64,000 bases of DNA. It comes from Laguncularia racemosa (Eukaryota; Streptophyta; Magnoliopsida; Myrtales; Combretaceae). Below, piece after piece: positions 33,001 through 45,137 of this stretch. A model generated the notes under the pieces. It was not told where the DNA came from and did not search any database. It was given only the letters and a program-made list of their open reading frames with translations. The stretch lies in contig JBBMOL010000289.1 of assembly GCA_037954665.1 (NCBI GenBank), positions 1-64,000 on the forward strand, given 5' to 3'. The translations under genes were made by a program, and so were the position numbers. How positions within the stretch are numbered: position 1 is the stretch's first letter; every line of letters begins with the position of its first letter.

Positions 33001-33667
33001 AATTTGGATCCACCACCAACTGATCAAATAGCTTAACCTTGTGTAATGAAATTCGTTCTTTTACTCTCTGGTTTAACATTAGTTTGTCACTTCCATTTTA
33101 CCTACTACATAAGTAGTTACCTGCAATTTTCGGCATGCATGCTATCTGGCAACGACCTAGATGAAGATACCCTTTTTGATATTTCCCTATATTGGATGAT
33201 GGTTTTTTTTAGATACATATTGCACAAGTATGCCAATGAAGACGTTTCACTCGGATCTTGGTTGATTGGTCTAGAGGTACATCATATAAATGACCACAGA
33301 CTTTGTTGTGGTACACCTGGTAAGCATGGAAATCACAAATTTGTTACTAAGCCAATGGATAGCTCTATTTATATGATTATCTGTTAAATATGATGAGCAT
33401 GTCCTTCTATATTTCTCAGTCTTATTCGTCACTTTGCAATGGGAAAATGCAATAGAAAGATATACTTTTAAGGCAACGGATATAATTAGAGTTGAGCATA
33501 TTACTTTTACCTGTGTAGATTGTGAATGGATGACTCTAGCTGGCTCAGTCTGTGCTGCTTCATTCGATTGGAAATGTAGCGGGATATGCCAGTCTGTCAA
33601 TAGAATAATTGATGTCCATAATCGGTGTGCAGAACCCAAAGATGCTCTGTGGAATACGAGCTTCTGA
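30009..33667 (+). CDS. beta-1,3-galactosyltransferase (GT31), ten exons, complete
   Basis: Type II Golgi glycosyltransferase that adds galactose in beta-1,3 linkage to glycoprotein or arabinogalactan glycans. Exons inferred from splice sites and frame: 30009-30100, 30553-30645, 31469-31686, 31782-31845, 31950-32022, 32134-32257, 32652-32739, 32831-32953, 33213-33319, 33519-33667; total 1131 nt, 376 aa, no stops. A membrane anchor WTVLLCLVSFFAGMFF lies at about residues 12-27. The plant-specific N-terminal region (DUF4094) runs to ~90, then KYFMVIGVNTGF and RRDSLRATWMPQG open the GT31 domain. The DxD metal site is DDD at 214-216 (YVKVDDDIHVNL), EDVSLGSW follows at 301-308, and the C-terminus ends ALWNTSF. 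An upstream in-frame Met at 29838 would add a second hydrophobic stretch; 30009 fits the family better. Intron 6 uses a GC donor (32258). Confidence 0.92.
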
Positions 33668-33899
33668 AGGCGAGAAGCAGTCATTTTTTCTTCACACCAA
33701 AGTATTTGTGGTAAACTAGCTCAACATGCATTGCTTCAATATCCTAGAACAGAGGGATGAGAGCTCGAAGATCGTGCCCTTGGAGTAACGGAAGGGAGTC
33801 CATTTTTTAGAGTTAGAAGGATCGTATTGCAAATATTTGCCACCGTATCAAAAAAGCTTCTATGTAGCTGTTTTGCAGGCACTTCTGCCTCATTGATCC

Positions 33900-33905
33900 A
33901 ATAAA
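33900..33905 (+). terminator. polyadenylation signal of the galactosyltransferase gene
   Basis: AATAAA, 233 bases after the stop codon, in a T-rich stretch. It lies 88 bases before the next retroelement. Confidence 0.55.
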
Positions 33906-33993
33906 ACCTTGCATGTTTATGTGTTTTTAACTTGTGTTTATTGACAATGATTGTTTCTATTGTTTATTTTATTTCATGGTACTTCTCTGTATT

Positions 33994-34569
33994 TGACGCA
34001 GTACGGAAAGCGTAAATGAAACGAATCCGAATCTAGGATTGGTCTCGCAAACAAACAAAGAATAAATATGAATTATTCCTTGGAGAAATCTTGATTGCGC
34101 ACAACCGATAAAACAGAGAAACTCTTCTCTCAAAGTGTATTTTGAATATTCAATAAAATGTAACCTTAAAATGACCTAACACTATATATATACTCATTTG
34201 GAAAAATACGTAAAAAAAAGAAATATAGATGTACACGTGGAAATAAATATAAGTATATACGTTCGTCCTTTGTTATATACATGGCCGTGCCTCAAAACCG
34301 TGTATGCTTCTGGGAATATTTCTGGCGTAATACACGGTCGTGTCTCCTCGTCGTGCTTGCAGCCGTGTCTGCTTCTGGGAGAGATCCTGATAGAACACAC
34401 GGCCGTGCCTCCTGGCTGTGTAAGATACCGTGTACATTTCTAGGAATCACCTAGGTTTCTCACATGGCCGTGCCTCCTGGCCGTATATGAAGCTGTGTGC
34501 GTTTCTGGAAGTTTCCTGACATGATACATGACCGTGTATTAACCCGTGTCCTCCATGATGTCCGCATCA
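33994..34569 (-). repeat. 3' LTR of the antisense chromovirus copy
   Basis: 576 bases. On the minus strand it starts TGATGCGGACATC and ends GTACTGCGTCA, the same terminal bases as the plus-strand family member. The U3 array (34280-34560) again uses ACACGG/CCGTGT halves, but with different spacers (CCTCCTGG, TTCTGGGA) and unit order. A minus-strand TATATATATA is at 34183-34192. Confidence 0.85.
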
Positions 34570-35660
34570 TTCTCTCCCACCAATGAAGAACTTGACCCCG
34601 AGTTCTCATCAGGATATAACGGTGTGTCATCGGGTTGGAAAAGGGATAAATCCGCCACATTAAAAGTGCAGGAGATGTTCATATCTTCGGGAAGCTGTAC
34701 AATGTACACGTTGTCATTTATCTTGTGCACTACTTCATAAGGCCTATACTTCTTTGGTTGGAGTTTCCCATATCTGTCCGTAGGGAAACGCTCTTTCCGA
34801 AGATAAACCATTACCTGATCGCCCACGTCAAACAGTTTCTTCTGCCTATGCTTATCCGTAACCCCTTTATATCGGGTATTGGCTTCTTCTATTTTCCGTC
34901 TGACTTCCGCTGTGGTAGTTTGGCATTGTTCCGCCATATGCTTAGCAGCGTTGTCACCTACCATTCCCTTGGGTAACTTGATCAGGTCTAGCACATGTTG
35001 TGGTGTTTTGGTGTACACCACTGAGAATAGTGATCTCCCAATAGTTCGGTGGACAGAACTATTGTAAGCGAATTCAGCTTGAGCCAACGCTTGATCCCAC
35101 AGCCCTGGCTTCTCATGGAAAATGCTTCTAATGAGGTTTCTGAGGGTCCGGTTGGTTACTTCCGTTTGACCATCGGTTTGAGGATGAGCTGTGCTACTGT
35201 AATTCAAAGATAAGTCAAACATATACTAGAGAGTCCTCCAAAAATGGCTAAGGAACTTGCTATCTCTGTCGGAAGTAATGGACTTTAGGACCCCATGTAG
35301 GCGCACCACTTACTTAAAGAATAGCTGTGTGATTGCCCGTGCATCAACTGTCTTCCTGCAGGGAATAAAGTGCGTCATCTTGGAAAACCTGTCAACTATA
35401 ACAAAAACAGAGTCAACACCTTGTTGGGTACGAGGCAAACCAAGTACAAAGTCAATCGACAGGTCCTCCCAAATGTTCGCCGGCACAGGGAGAGGAGTAT
35501 ACAAGCTAGTGTTCTGGGATTGCCCCTTCGACACTTGGTAAATATAACACCTTTCTACAATTCTGTACACATCCCTCCTTAACCGAGGCCAAAAATACCT
35601 TTCGGTAACTGTAGCTAGGGTCTTATCTCTACCCATATGTCCTGCCAATCCACCACCGTG
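34539..35660 (-). pseudogene. pol: integrase remnant of the antisense chromovirus copy
   Basis: Two open pieces in one frame: 35648-35310 (zinc finger HMGRDKT ... CYIYQ, where one Cys of the CxxC pair is Tyr, and MTHFIPCRKT) and 35222-34539 (TDGQTEVTNRTL with the catalytic Glu, RKYRPYEV-like C-terminus, TFNVADLS). They are separated by TAA and TAG codons near 35300 and 35225. The Trp codon that is an amber in the plus-strand copy is intact here, but the next Trp is a TAG. The frame ends 31 bases inside the LTR, as in the other copy. Confidence 0.8.
34570..34582 (-). other. polypurine tract of the antisense copy
   Basis: On the minus strand GGTGGGAGAGAA directly precedes the LTR start at 34569; one G of the plus-copy tract has changed to A. 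Confidence 0.7.
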
Positions 35661-35722
35661 TAAGTCTCAGATAAGTTTTTCTCGTAAGGACGACTCAGGG
35701 ATACACAACTTATTTCCTTTCA

Positions 35723-37669
35723 TTAAGTATCCGTCGTGAATATGGTAGTCGTCACAGGGTTCCCTGTTGGCACATTTATTCCACGTTTCTTTAAAATCCC
35801 TATCCCTGTGTATAACTCCTTTAGTCTTTCAAAACTGACAATGTCCACACTCAGAGTGAGTAGGACATCAGCTCTTCTACTCAGGGCATCCGCTACCTTG
35901 TTTTGCACACCTGACTTGTGCATCAATCTGGAAGGAAATCTTTGTAAGAACTTAATCCACCTTGCATGCATGTCCTTACTTATCCGGGTTTGGCCGCTTA
36001 GGTGTTTAAGAGCCCCGCAATCCGAGTACAAGATGAACTCCTTCCCAACTAAATAGTGTTCCCATACTTTAAGAGCTCTTACCACGGCATAGAACTCCTT
36101 GTCGTATGTAGACCAATTCCTCCTAGCTTCACATAACTTTTCGCTATAGAATGCTATTGGTCTTTTCTCCTGTGACAGTACCACCTCGAACCCAACTCCA
36201 TTGGCATCGCAATCTACCTCAAATAACCTATCAAAATTTGGTAGCGATAATACATGGACGCTACATAATCGTCTCTTCAAGTCTATAAAACTTGCTTCAA
36301 CCTCTTCGCTCCATCGGAATTTACCTTTCTTCAAACACTCAGTTAAGGGAGCAGCGACTGTACTGAAGTGTTTAGTAAACCTCCTATAGAAGCTAGCCAA
36401 GTCGAGAAAACTCCTCAACTCCGTAACGGTTTTTGGAGTAGGCCACTCTCTAATCACTTTCACCTTGTCATCATCCACCATCACCCCCTCACTGCTGACT
36501 ATAAACCTAAGGAACAATAGTCGCTTTGACAAGAATGTGCATTTCTTTAGATTGGCGAATAGTTTATTCTCTTTCAGTACAAACAAAACACATCTAAAAT
36601 GCTCAAGATGTTCTTCCTCAGATCTAATGAACACTAAGATATCATTAAAATACACGATAATGAAACGACCATTAAAGGGTTTTAATACTTGGTTCATCAC
36701 TTTTATGAAAGTACTCGGTGTGTTACTAAGACCAAACGGCATTACCGGCCATTCATACAACCCTTCCTTTGTTTTGAATGCCGTCTTCCATTCGTCTTTA
36801 GGACGGATCCGAATTTGGTGGTATCCACTCCTCAGATCTATCTTGGAGAAGATAGTGGCTCCGCTCAACTTGTCCAACATATCCTCGATGCGTAGGATAG
36901 GAAATTTGTATCCTATGGTGATCTTATTGATAGCCCTGCTATCAACACACATGCTCCTGCTCCCATCTTTCTTGGGAGTCAACAATGTTGGGACCACACA
37001 CGGACTCAGGCTGTCCCAGATAAACCCCTTGTCTGAAAGCTCTTGGACCTTATCTTGTAGAATCTCAGTTTCCTTATGGCTCATCCTATAGTGTGATAAG
37101 ATTGGGAGACTTGCTCCAAGCACTAGGTCTATCTGATGTTGGATGTCTCTTAGAGGTGGTAGACCCTCAAGTAGGTCATCAGGAGCCACCTCCTTAAACT
37201 CCTCCAGTAAACTCTTTACTGCTTCGAGTATTTCCGCACTAACTTCATTTTCTCCAGCCGCCACATCTTTTACTATAAAGCATGGACCACCCGTGACTCT
37301 TTTAAATCTTCCACTAAGTCTTTGTTTGATTGAGTGACGGTTAGGAAAGAACGACTGTCTGCCCTCTTCTCCTTTGAGCGCCCTTCCTTCTTTAACGGCA
37401 ACAAAGTGTACCTCACACCCCCTTTCTCCAGTCTGTACACATTCTCCTTCCCTCGCGTGTTGTGCGTTCACATTGAACTGCCATGGCCTACCAAATAAGA
37501 TATGACAGGTATCCATGTCTACGATATCACAAAAGGCTTCATTGTGGTATTTCCCTATTAAGAATGGTACCCTACATCTTTCCTTCACTTCAATCCTCTC
37601 TGCAGCTTTGATCCATCCTATAGTGTACGGATTTGGATGCTTTTCGATAGGTAACTGCAACTGTTTCAC
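35723..37669 (-). pseudogene. pol: protease-RT-RNase H remnant of the antisense chromovirus copy
   Basis: 648-aa open frame on the minus strand, continuous from the protease part (GRPWQFNVNAQH) through RT to the end of RNase H (VADALSRRADV). The RT catalytic box reads YFNDILVF instead of a Y-x-D-D box, so the first catalytic Asp is Asn and polymerase activity should be lost. Translation near residues 80-125 is in a different frame from the homologous copy, suggesting paired indels. A frameshift at the 35723 end separates it from integrase. Confidence 0.82.
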
Positions 37670-37679
37670 AACTTCTCTT

Positions 37680-38179
37680 NNNNNNNNNNNNNNNNNNNNN
37701 NNNNNNNNNNNNNNNNNNNNNNNNNNNNNNNNNNNNNNNNNNNNNNNNNNNNNNNNNNNNNNNNNNNNNNNNNNNNNNNNNNNNNNNNNNNNNNNNNNNN
37801 NNNNNNNNNNNNNNNNNNNNNNNNNNNNNNNNNNNNNNNNNNNNNNNNNNNNNNNNNNNNNNNNNNNNNNNNNNNNNNNNNNNNNNNNNNNNNNNNNNNN
37901 NNNNNNNNNNNNNNNNNNNNNNNNNNNNNNNNNNNNNNNNNNNNNNNNNNNNNNNNNNNNNNNNNNNNNNNNNNNNNNNNNNNNNNNNNNNNNNNNNNNN
38001 NNNNNNNNNNNNNNNNNNNNNNNNNNNNNNNNNNNNNNNNNNNNNNNNNNNNNNNNNNNNNNNNNNNNNNNNNNNNNNNNNNNNNNNNNNNNNNNNNNNN
38101 NNNNNNNNNNNNNNNNNNNNNNNNNNNNNNNNNNNNNNNNNNNNNNNNNNNNNNNNNNNNNNNNNNNNNNNNNNNNNNN
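37680..38179. other. assembly gap of exactly 500 N
   Basis: The round size suggests a placeholder of unknown true length. About 2 kb of retroelement (rest of protease, gag, 5' LTR) and the 5' exons of the hnRNP-like pseudogene are expected here. Open frames reported across it are meaningless. Confidence 0.95.
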
Positions 38180-38589
38180 TTCATGATGTACTTGTACTAT
38201 TAGTTTAGGCTACTATATTTGTTGGTTGAGAATCTAATTTGAAAGAAGACTATTTCTTGTAACTCATGTGCATTGCATTGTGATAATTAACTAAGTTGTG
38301 ATACAACTTAGAATTTAGCTTTGTCAAATAATTTCTTTAATCCACTAGCTGTCTTGGGTTGATCCTCTGTTGTAGTATATGCCTGTTTATCATAGATATT
38401 TGGTTAGGTTTACTTGTTTATCTGTAAAATTAATCTTAGTAAACATGTAATTGTAGAAAGATTTTTGTAGGAGGTTTAGCAAGAGAGATGACTAATGGTT
38501 AGTTATTTGTATTGCATTAGTTTTTAAGTACTGTTAGTAATTGAATAACATAATTTTATTAGAAATATTGACTTTCCTTTTTGATGCAG

Positions 38590-39910
38590 CTCAATTTGTT
38601 AAGCATTTTGGCAAGTAGGGTGAAATTACAGATTCTATCATAATGAAGGATCGAAAAACTTGGCAACCGCATGGTTTTGGATTTGTGACCTATGCAGCTC
38701 TCTCTATTGTTGATAAAGTCATTAAGGACACTTATATGATAAATGGGAAGCAAGTAGGTTTTACTTTGTAATTTTGTTGCCATATATCCTCCTCCTCCTC
38801 TTCATTTTTTTTTTCTTTTTTCCCTATCACTGTGAGTTCATTTCCTAAATATGTTTTTCTGCTTTGGTGGTAGATTCTGGTACCTCTACATTAAAATCAA
38901 AAGGACAATCCTAAAAGGTTCTAGTGGCTTTAAGGATTTCAAGTCTAAAAAGATCTTTGTGGGTGGAATTCCTTTAACTATATCAGAAGGTGATATTTCA
39001 CACTTTAGGATGTGAATTATCTTGACCATTCCCAAAACACTAAAAAAAAAAAAAAAAAAAAAAGAAAAAGGAGAGAGGGAGAGAAGATTTTTAATAATCT
39101 TTAGATGGGTTTTTTCTTGCTTTTCATGTGAAATTGCTGAACTATCTATTTTTTATTTCATATGAGTTCAAAGACTTCTTCTCATAATTTGGAGAGGTTA
39201 AAGAGCACCAAATTATGTAAGACCATTCTATGAATAGATCATGTGGATTTGGATTTATTACATTTGACACGAAGCAAGTTGTAGATGACTTATTGGCTCA
39301 AGGCAATAAGCTTGAGCTTTTTGGAACCCAAGTGAGTATTCCTTTCTAACTAAATTTTGTATAAAGCAATTTTATCGCAACCTAAATTCCTAAGGTGTTT
39401 TCTTCTCCACATGTATACACTTGAGCTTTGCTTAAAAATACTAAATGAGATGTGTTGGAAATTTCATGAATTGGTTTGAGACATTCCATGATTAGTTCTG
39501 GGATAAAAAGACATTGTTCTTTCTTCTGGTATTAAGTAGATCTCAGCATTTTTGTCTAAATTATCTTCCTAAGGGTGTTAACAATTAGCAGATATACACA
39601 AATGGTTTATTTTGTTTCAATGTTGAAGATGGTTGATGCCATGTGCTACCTACATCTTTTAGTAGTGTTTTTTTTTTTTATTTGAATTGGTGGCATGATC
39701 ATATAAAGAGGACCTATAAATATGCAAATCAATTTATTTTCGTTGCAAGTGGAGATTAAGAAAGTAGAACCAAAGAAACCAAACCCTCCTCTACCACCAT
39801 TAAAGCACTACAATGATTTAAGACCTTCATATGGTGGGTAAAGGGGTGGTGGTTTTGGTGGGTATAGGTCAGGTGGGCCCTATGGAGGTTGTGCTAGTTT
39901 TGGCATCTGA
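38590..39910 (+). pseudogene. decayed intron-containing two-RRM hnRNP-like RNA-binding protein gene
   Basis: Resembles plant nuclear two-RRM hnRNP proteins that bind pre-mRNA. Exon-like pieces in order: 38590-38753 (RRM1 part: FVKHFGK, IMKDRKT, HGFGFVTY), ~38892-38988 (linker and RNP2 motif KKIFVGGIP), ~39166-39331 (RRM2: KDFFS, CGFGFITFDTKQ), 39750-39910 (KKPNPPLPPLKHYND and Gly-rich GGGFGGYRSGGPYGG). Introns with GT/AG borders are retained, so it arose by DNA duplication and not by retrocopying. At least four stops (in FGK-stop-GE, FFS-stop-FG, IM-stop-DH, YGG-stop) disable it. The 5' exons would be in the gap. No transcript evidence can be judged here. Confidence 0.78.
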
Positions 39911-40494
39911 TAAGATGCTAGATATTATGGAAATTTTAAAAGATTAGAGTGAAGTAGAGACCTTGCTTTCACCTTGTATAAGAGTTTTGTTACTTCTAAA
40001 GCAAGCTATGGAATTTCCCTTTCCTTAAAAATTTTCATTGTAAGATTAATACCCTCCTTTATTCTTGTTTTCATCTCTTTCTTTCTAATATGATCTACTA
40101 GTAACTTGATGGAATTTCCCAAATGCTTAAGTTCTTTAGTCTAATCAACTTTTTAGAATAGTATGATCTTGTTTCTTAAATTGCTGTAAATAACATTAGT
40201 TTTGATTAGGTGACTTCATGAAATTACCTAGAAGGTGAACACAACAAAGAATTTAATAGATTTATTAACCTTATTATATGAATATAGTTTATTTTGCTAG
40301 TAAATTCTATAAAGTTTAGACAATATTAATTGGGATATGTTAACGTCTTCATTTGTAACTTTTGTAAAGTTTGTAGTTGATGATAAAAGTGGACAATTAT
40401 AAGCTTATACACAAATATCCATTGTTATGGCCTATGTTATTTCGCAATTGTATACACTTTTATTACAAGTTTAAATTGTTATATTTATAAATGG
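39911..40494. other. AT-rich spacer
   Basis: Possible 3' untranslated remains of the hnRNP pseudogene on the left. No gene or clear repeat seen. Confidence 0.4.
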
Positions 40495-41019
40495 ATTTAT
40501 CATATTATAATAATCATTTTTTGTGATGTTTAAATACTACCAAATATTCTCTTTTCGTTACGTTTAAACGTTACCTAATATCACTTATTTGTAATGTTTA
40601 AATGTTACTAAACATTACTGTTTAGTTACGTTTAAATATTATAAAAAAAAAACTTATTAATAATGTTTAAATATTTTTTAGTAATGTTTAAATGTTACCA
40701 AATATTATACTTTTTTGTGACGTTTAAATATTATTAAAAATATACATTTTGTCAAACAATTTTGGCATTAAATAGTTAACATTTAGTAACGTTTAAATGA
40801 TACAAAAAATATTTATTGGTGACATTTAAACATTACTATTATTATATCATTAATGACGTTTATAGTATCAGTGACATTTATTTTTTAAACGTCACAAAAT
40901 ATTTTCCGTAACAAATTTTTTTGTGACGTTTAATAAACATTATGAAAAATCTTCTACAACGTTTACTTTAGTTTTGGTGATATTTAATAAACGTCACTGA
41001 ATGTCAAAATTCTTGTAGT
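40495..41019. mobile_element. subterminal palindromic repeats and one terminus of a CACTA-like element
   Basis: At least a dozen copies of GTRAYGTTTAAA-type units in both orientations, several joined as near-perfect palindromes such as GTTACGTTTAAACGTTAC (~40557-40574). The block ends TTCTTGTAGTG at 41019, the reverse complement of the CACTACAAGAA terminus used by CACTA transposons. I did not find the opposite CACTACAAG end nearby, so this is either a one-ended fragment or its other end is in or beyond the gap. Confidence 0.6.
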
Positions 41020-43390
41020 GTTAGTATATTAATTTTTCAAATAAATGAACAAAAAAAAGTGTCTCCATATTTGTTTCTTAAAGTCAACAAATAAAATATG
41101 TGAAGACTTCTCTTAAGCCTTAGGACAATAGGGGGAGTAGAATTGAGTAGGTAGTGCTGAATGCCACTATATATAGAAACCTCTTCTTCTATTTCTTTTT
41201 TATTTTATACTCTTGTTCGCAAGTTTCTCCGACTAAATGGAATAGGGGTTTCCTTTTGAAAGCTATTTAATTTTTATTTTACATCTACTTTTTTTCCCCA
41301 AGACAACCTTTATTTTGTTTGTAGACTAATATTTATTTTACAAGTTTAAAAATTATTTAATTATTATGACTCTAGCTTGCAATCTAACTAGAATTTATTT
41401 TATTGCATTATCATGTGCTAATATTATCTAGCTCAAAAGTAATTTAATTAGTAAATCTTTATACTTATTTGTTTGTTTGTGCAGGATAAGAATTTTTATC
41501 CAAAATATGTCTTTTCAAAATTAATTTGTGATATATATATATATATATATAAATTTATGTTATCAATCTGATTCAATACACCTTGTGGATGATTTAGAGA
41601 ATTTCAAATTTCAATATGTTTAAACTTTTGTAAAATTGATTGCACTAATATTGTTACATCTTGTGAAAGTTTTTAAATGTTATAATCCAAAATCCTCTAG
41701 TTGTTGTTGTATGGATTTTAGCTAAAAGACAAAAGTGTCATTTTAGAAATTTTAGGTGGCATTACATAAAAACAATGAACTAGGATCCAAGGCATAGCAT
41801 GTTGAAATTAATCATCACATACACAATGCATCTAATACGTTTTAAGAATCTATTGTTGATAATCTCAACCATCTTGGAAACTGTATAAACCTAAATCACA
41901 AAATTGATAATAATCCATGAAAACAACATAACTCTCATCAAAGTGTAACTAGCTTCTTACTCACTCATGGTTATTAAGAACAAAAATATATAAAGATTAT
42001 AAATATACTTCCAAAATTATATGCTAGGTGTAAATATATCTTTTTAATTTTCAAATCGTAATTTCATCTCTTTATGATTTTTAAAAATAAGTATTGTGTA
42101 AGGGTGATATTGTTGATGTTGATAATCATTCATATGCATGTTGTGTGATGTCCTTGATTTGATGAAACGTGAAGGGATATGATTATAGGAATAGATGGTC
42201 TTACCAGCTTGCTAACGCATATGACAAAACACTTTCTTGAACATTTTTCATTAGATATATGATTTGATCCTTGAGATGGAAGACTGTAGCAACATAATGG
42301 TGTTTATCTACATCTTATGAATTATCTCAAATGAGAAGACTCATCTTTAACCACTAGATGACTCTAGAGATCGATGGATAAGATGAGCCTTGCATGAGAT
42401 TTGTTGGATCTTCTAGTGATCGACAGATGCAGTGCAACCATCATTAGTGTATAAGTAACTTTTCTTTTAGGCTTTGATGCATATGGTCCAAACCCATGGG
42501 CAAAATTATTAAGTACACAACTTAATCGAGAAGGTTTGAGAATAGTTGGGTCACAAATCTTATTTTAATCATACCAAGTTAAATCTCCTTTTAAGGCATA
42601 TCTAAATAAAATAGGTTTGACTCTCTAGATTCTACCACTTGCTTGGAGAATTATTCTATAACATAATTCTAGGCTAAATCCTTTACCAAATGAGCCTTCT
42701 ACAACAATATACTTTCTAAACCATTGTTAAAGTGTCAAAATTTTTATTATTTATATATGTGATTCTTTTAGTGATAACTTCAGAGTTTTACCAATGATTA
42801 TGAGTATGCACATTTTCAAAAGTTATGGAAATGAGAAATCATACTTTAGAATTTTCAAGGATTTACAATTATCCCTTAAATAAATTAATTATGAAAGTGT
42901 GGAAGAACTTATACAATACATAACAGAATGAACAAAAAAAACTTTTCATTTCTTTTTCTTTTGTCTTACTGACGACTTATTGCAAGGGGCTAATAGTACT
43001 TGTGAAATAAACAAATTACAATAGTAAGTTTAGTGAAAATAAAGAGGGTAAAGAGAAGAAGATAACATAAAGGTGTGTTAAGGAGTTTGAATGGCCTTGT
43101 CTATTTTCTTCTCTTCCAGCTCTTCACTAAATTGAGCATTATCTAATAGTCAAAAATCCTTTATGATGCCTCATGAAAGCTAGATCTTTTTGATACCTCT
43201 ATAACTTTATAAAGGTAACATATGGTTTACTTCACAACTTTTTGAGGTATTGAATAGGATAAAAACCTATTGTATCATGTTTTTCTTAAAAAATAAGCTT
43301 AGTAATGAAGAAAATCTAAAGATTTTTTCTCTTCTATCTGATGGTATTAAAATCTTAGGACAACATAACTCAAATCTATTTACCAAAACC
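41020..43390. other. AT-rich intergenic DNA
   Basis: No supported gene. Contains an (AT)n tract at 41530-41550. Short frames such as 43250-43435 have no recognisable features. Confidence 0.45.
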
Positions 43391-43394
43391 TTTA

Positions 43395-43850
43395 ACAAAC
43401 ATTTCTTTTCAACCACCACCTCATCACTATCATGACCATCACCACCATCATTGCTATCTTACCGCAACTAGTGCCACCATCGCCACCATCATCATTAACC
43501 CCATTGCCCTTACTACTACTACTACCAACACTACTATCAATATCATTAATATAGTATTTGCACCAAATCACCACCAACATATTATTACCATCATGCTACC
43601 AATCACCTTTACCACCATCACCGCATCACCTTTATCACCATCATTACACCTTGAAAGCCATAACTACCATTACTATCACACTATATCATTACCAATGTTA
43701 CTGCAATTTCACCATTGCTACTACCACTATTGCAACTGTTATAGTTGTTGTAGTATTAATAACTCCACCACACTACACCATCATTACCACTATCACTCTC
43801 ACATAGCCATCACCCATCCTCATCATTGTTATTACCAATTAACCAATAAT
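43395..43850. repeat. CAY/ACC trinucleotide-rich low-complexity region
   Basis: Mostly interspersed CAC, CAT, ACC and TAC/TTA triplets on the plus strand (for example ACCACCATCACCACCATC variants), with very little G. Open frames here on both strands arise from the triplet bias and are not credible genes. Confidence 0.75.
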
Positions 43851-43869
43851 CATATGGTTAAATGGTGAT

Positions 43870-45100
43870 GGAATTATAGAGAAAAGGTAGTTAAATAAAT
43901 ATAGGATAACATAAATAGTATAATTGTCAAAATTGCTATTCTAGTATAATATTTATTTATAATAATAACATACAAAAAAGAAAGAAGAAGAAGAAGATTG
44001 TATTGTACTTAACACATCAAACATAATATAAAAAATTGTATTATATTATCCTCCTTATACGGCGATACCATTCTTATCTTGTATTATATTGAAAACTAAT
44101 ACTACCAAAGACTCTTCTTTTTATACCTTATAATAGACATTCCCTTATACCTCATAGAAGTAATCTCTCACATTCACAAAGTTATTCTAATTTTTTTTAA
44201 ATGCTATTAAAAATATTCCCTAAAGATTTGTATAATAAATTCACTAATTACATCTCAAAAGGAACACGACTATCTTATTTTATTTTATTTTATTTATTTA
44301 TTTTTTGGTAGCCAATCGACTTTTCTTGTTTAAAGTGCGAGACTTCAACATGAATAGTATTTTTTACAATTATAGAACTTTATTAGTAATAAAAGAAGGC
44401 CGACAACCAGATATGTTATACTATTTGCACACTTGTGCATTTCATGCGTGCCCATCTATATACTTTAACATTTCACAACAATGAGCAATTATCAAGTCTA
44501 ATCTCCCAACTTTATGTGCAAAATGAACAGGCTTGGCACATGACTTAAGTAGATCAGACTTTGTATATGGACGATATGTGCTCCTATTTCACATGCATTA
44601 TGTCCTAACTTTGATGAATCAGTGATAAACATTAAAGCAAGGAAAAGATATATATGCGAGCCAGTAGGGACACTAGAAATGAGGACGAAGACGAGGACAA
44701 CGTCGTCGTCGGTGCGGCATGGCATGGGACCGTCGTTTGGTGTTAAATGTTGGTAACAACCAAAACTATTCTTTTTCGTGAGTAACCACGAGCACATGTG
44801 TCCATGTACTCAAAAACTTTCATAAATAGATAGGGCTGTTCTACTTCCCGACCTAATCAATGAAGGTGGAGGCAAATTTGTATCGGCGGTCATCCGTCCC
44901 ATTGCTGCCTTTCTTGTCGAATTCCTCTTGGTTGGAACCACGTATCGATAAATCTAGTCAAATATAAGAAAGGATTTAAGTTTTTGTCTATTATTAATTG
45001 TATAACAAGATCATTTGGTTAGGATCAGTTATATTTCAGCTATCGTCTTAAAAAGAAAGATATACATGGTATATGTCGCTCTCACGAATTTTCGGTTGAA

Positions 45101-45137
<37 letters not shown>

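Larger units (their letters stand above)
33994..37679 (-). mobile_element. Second copy of the young chromovirus family, antisense, truncated by the gap
   Basis: Minus-strand element with its 3' LTR at 33994-34569, a polypurine tract and Pol (integrase, RNase H, RT, protease). Gag and the 5' LTR are not seen because the 500-N gap begins inside the protease. Its Pol is close to that of the element at 21740-27656 at protein level, but it carries several frameshifts and stops. The candidate left target duplication is GTATT (33989-33993). Confidence 0.88.

Noticed and set aside
37515..38186. Open frames across the N gap
   Set aside because: They consist mostly of unknown residues.
43558..43868. 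Thr/His/Ile-rich frames in the triplet-repeat tract
   Set aside because: Low-complexity translation of CAY/ACC triplets; no conserved motif.
44498..44797. 99-aa minus frame with hydrophobic segments
   Set aside because: No recognisable family, no nearby promoter or intron pattern, and AT-driven composition.
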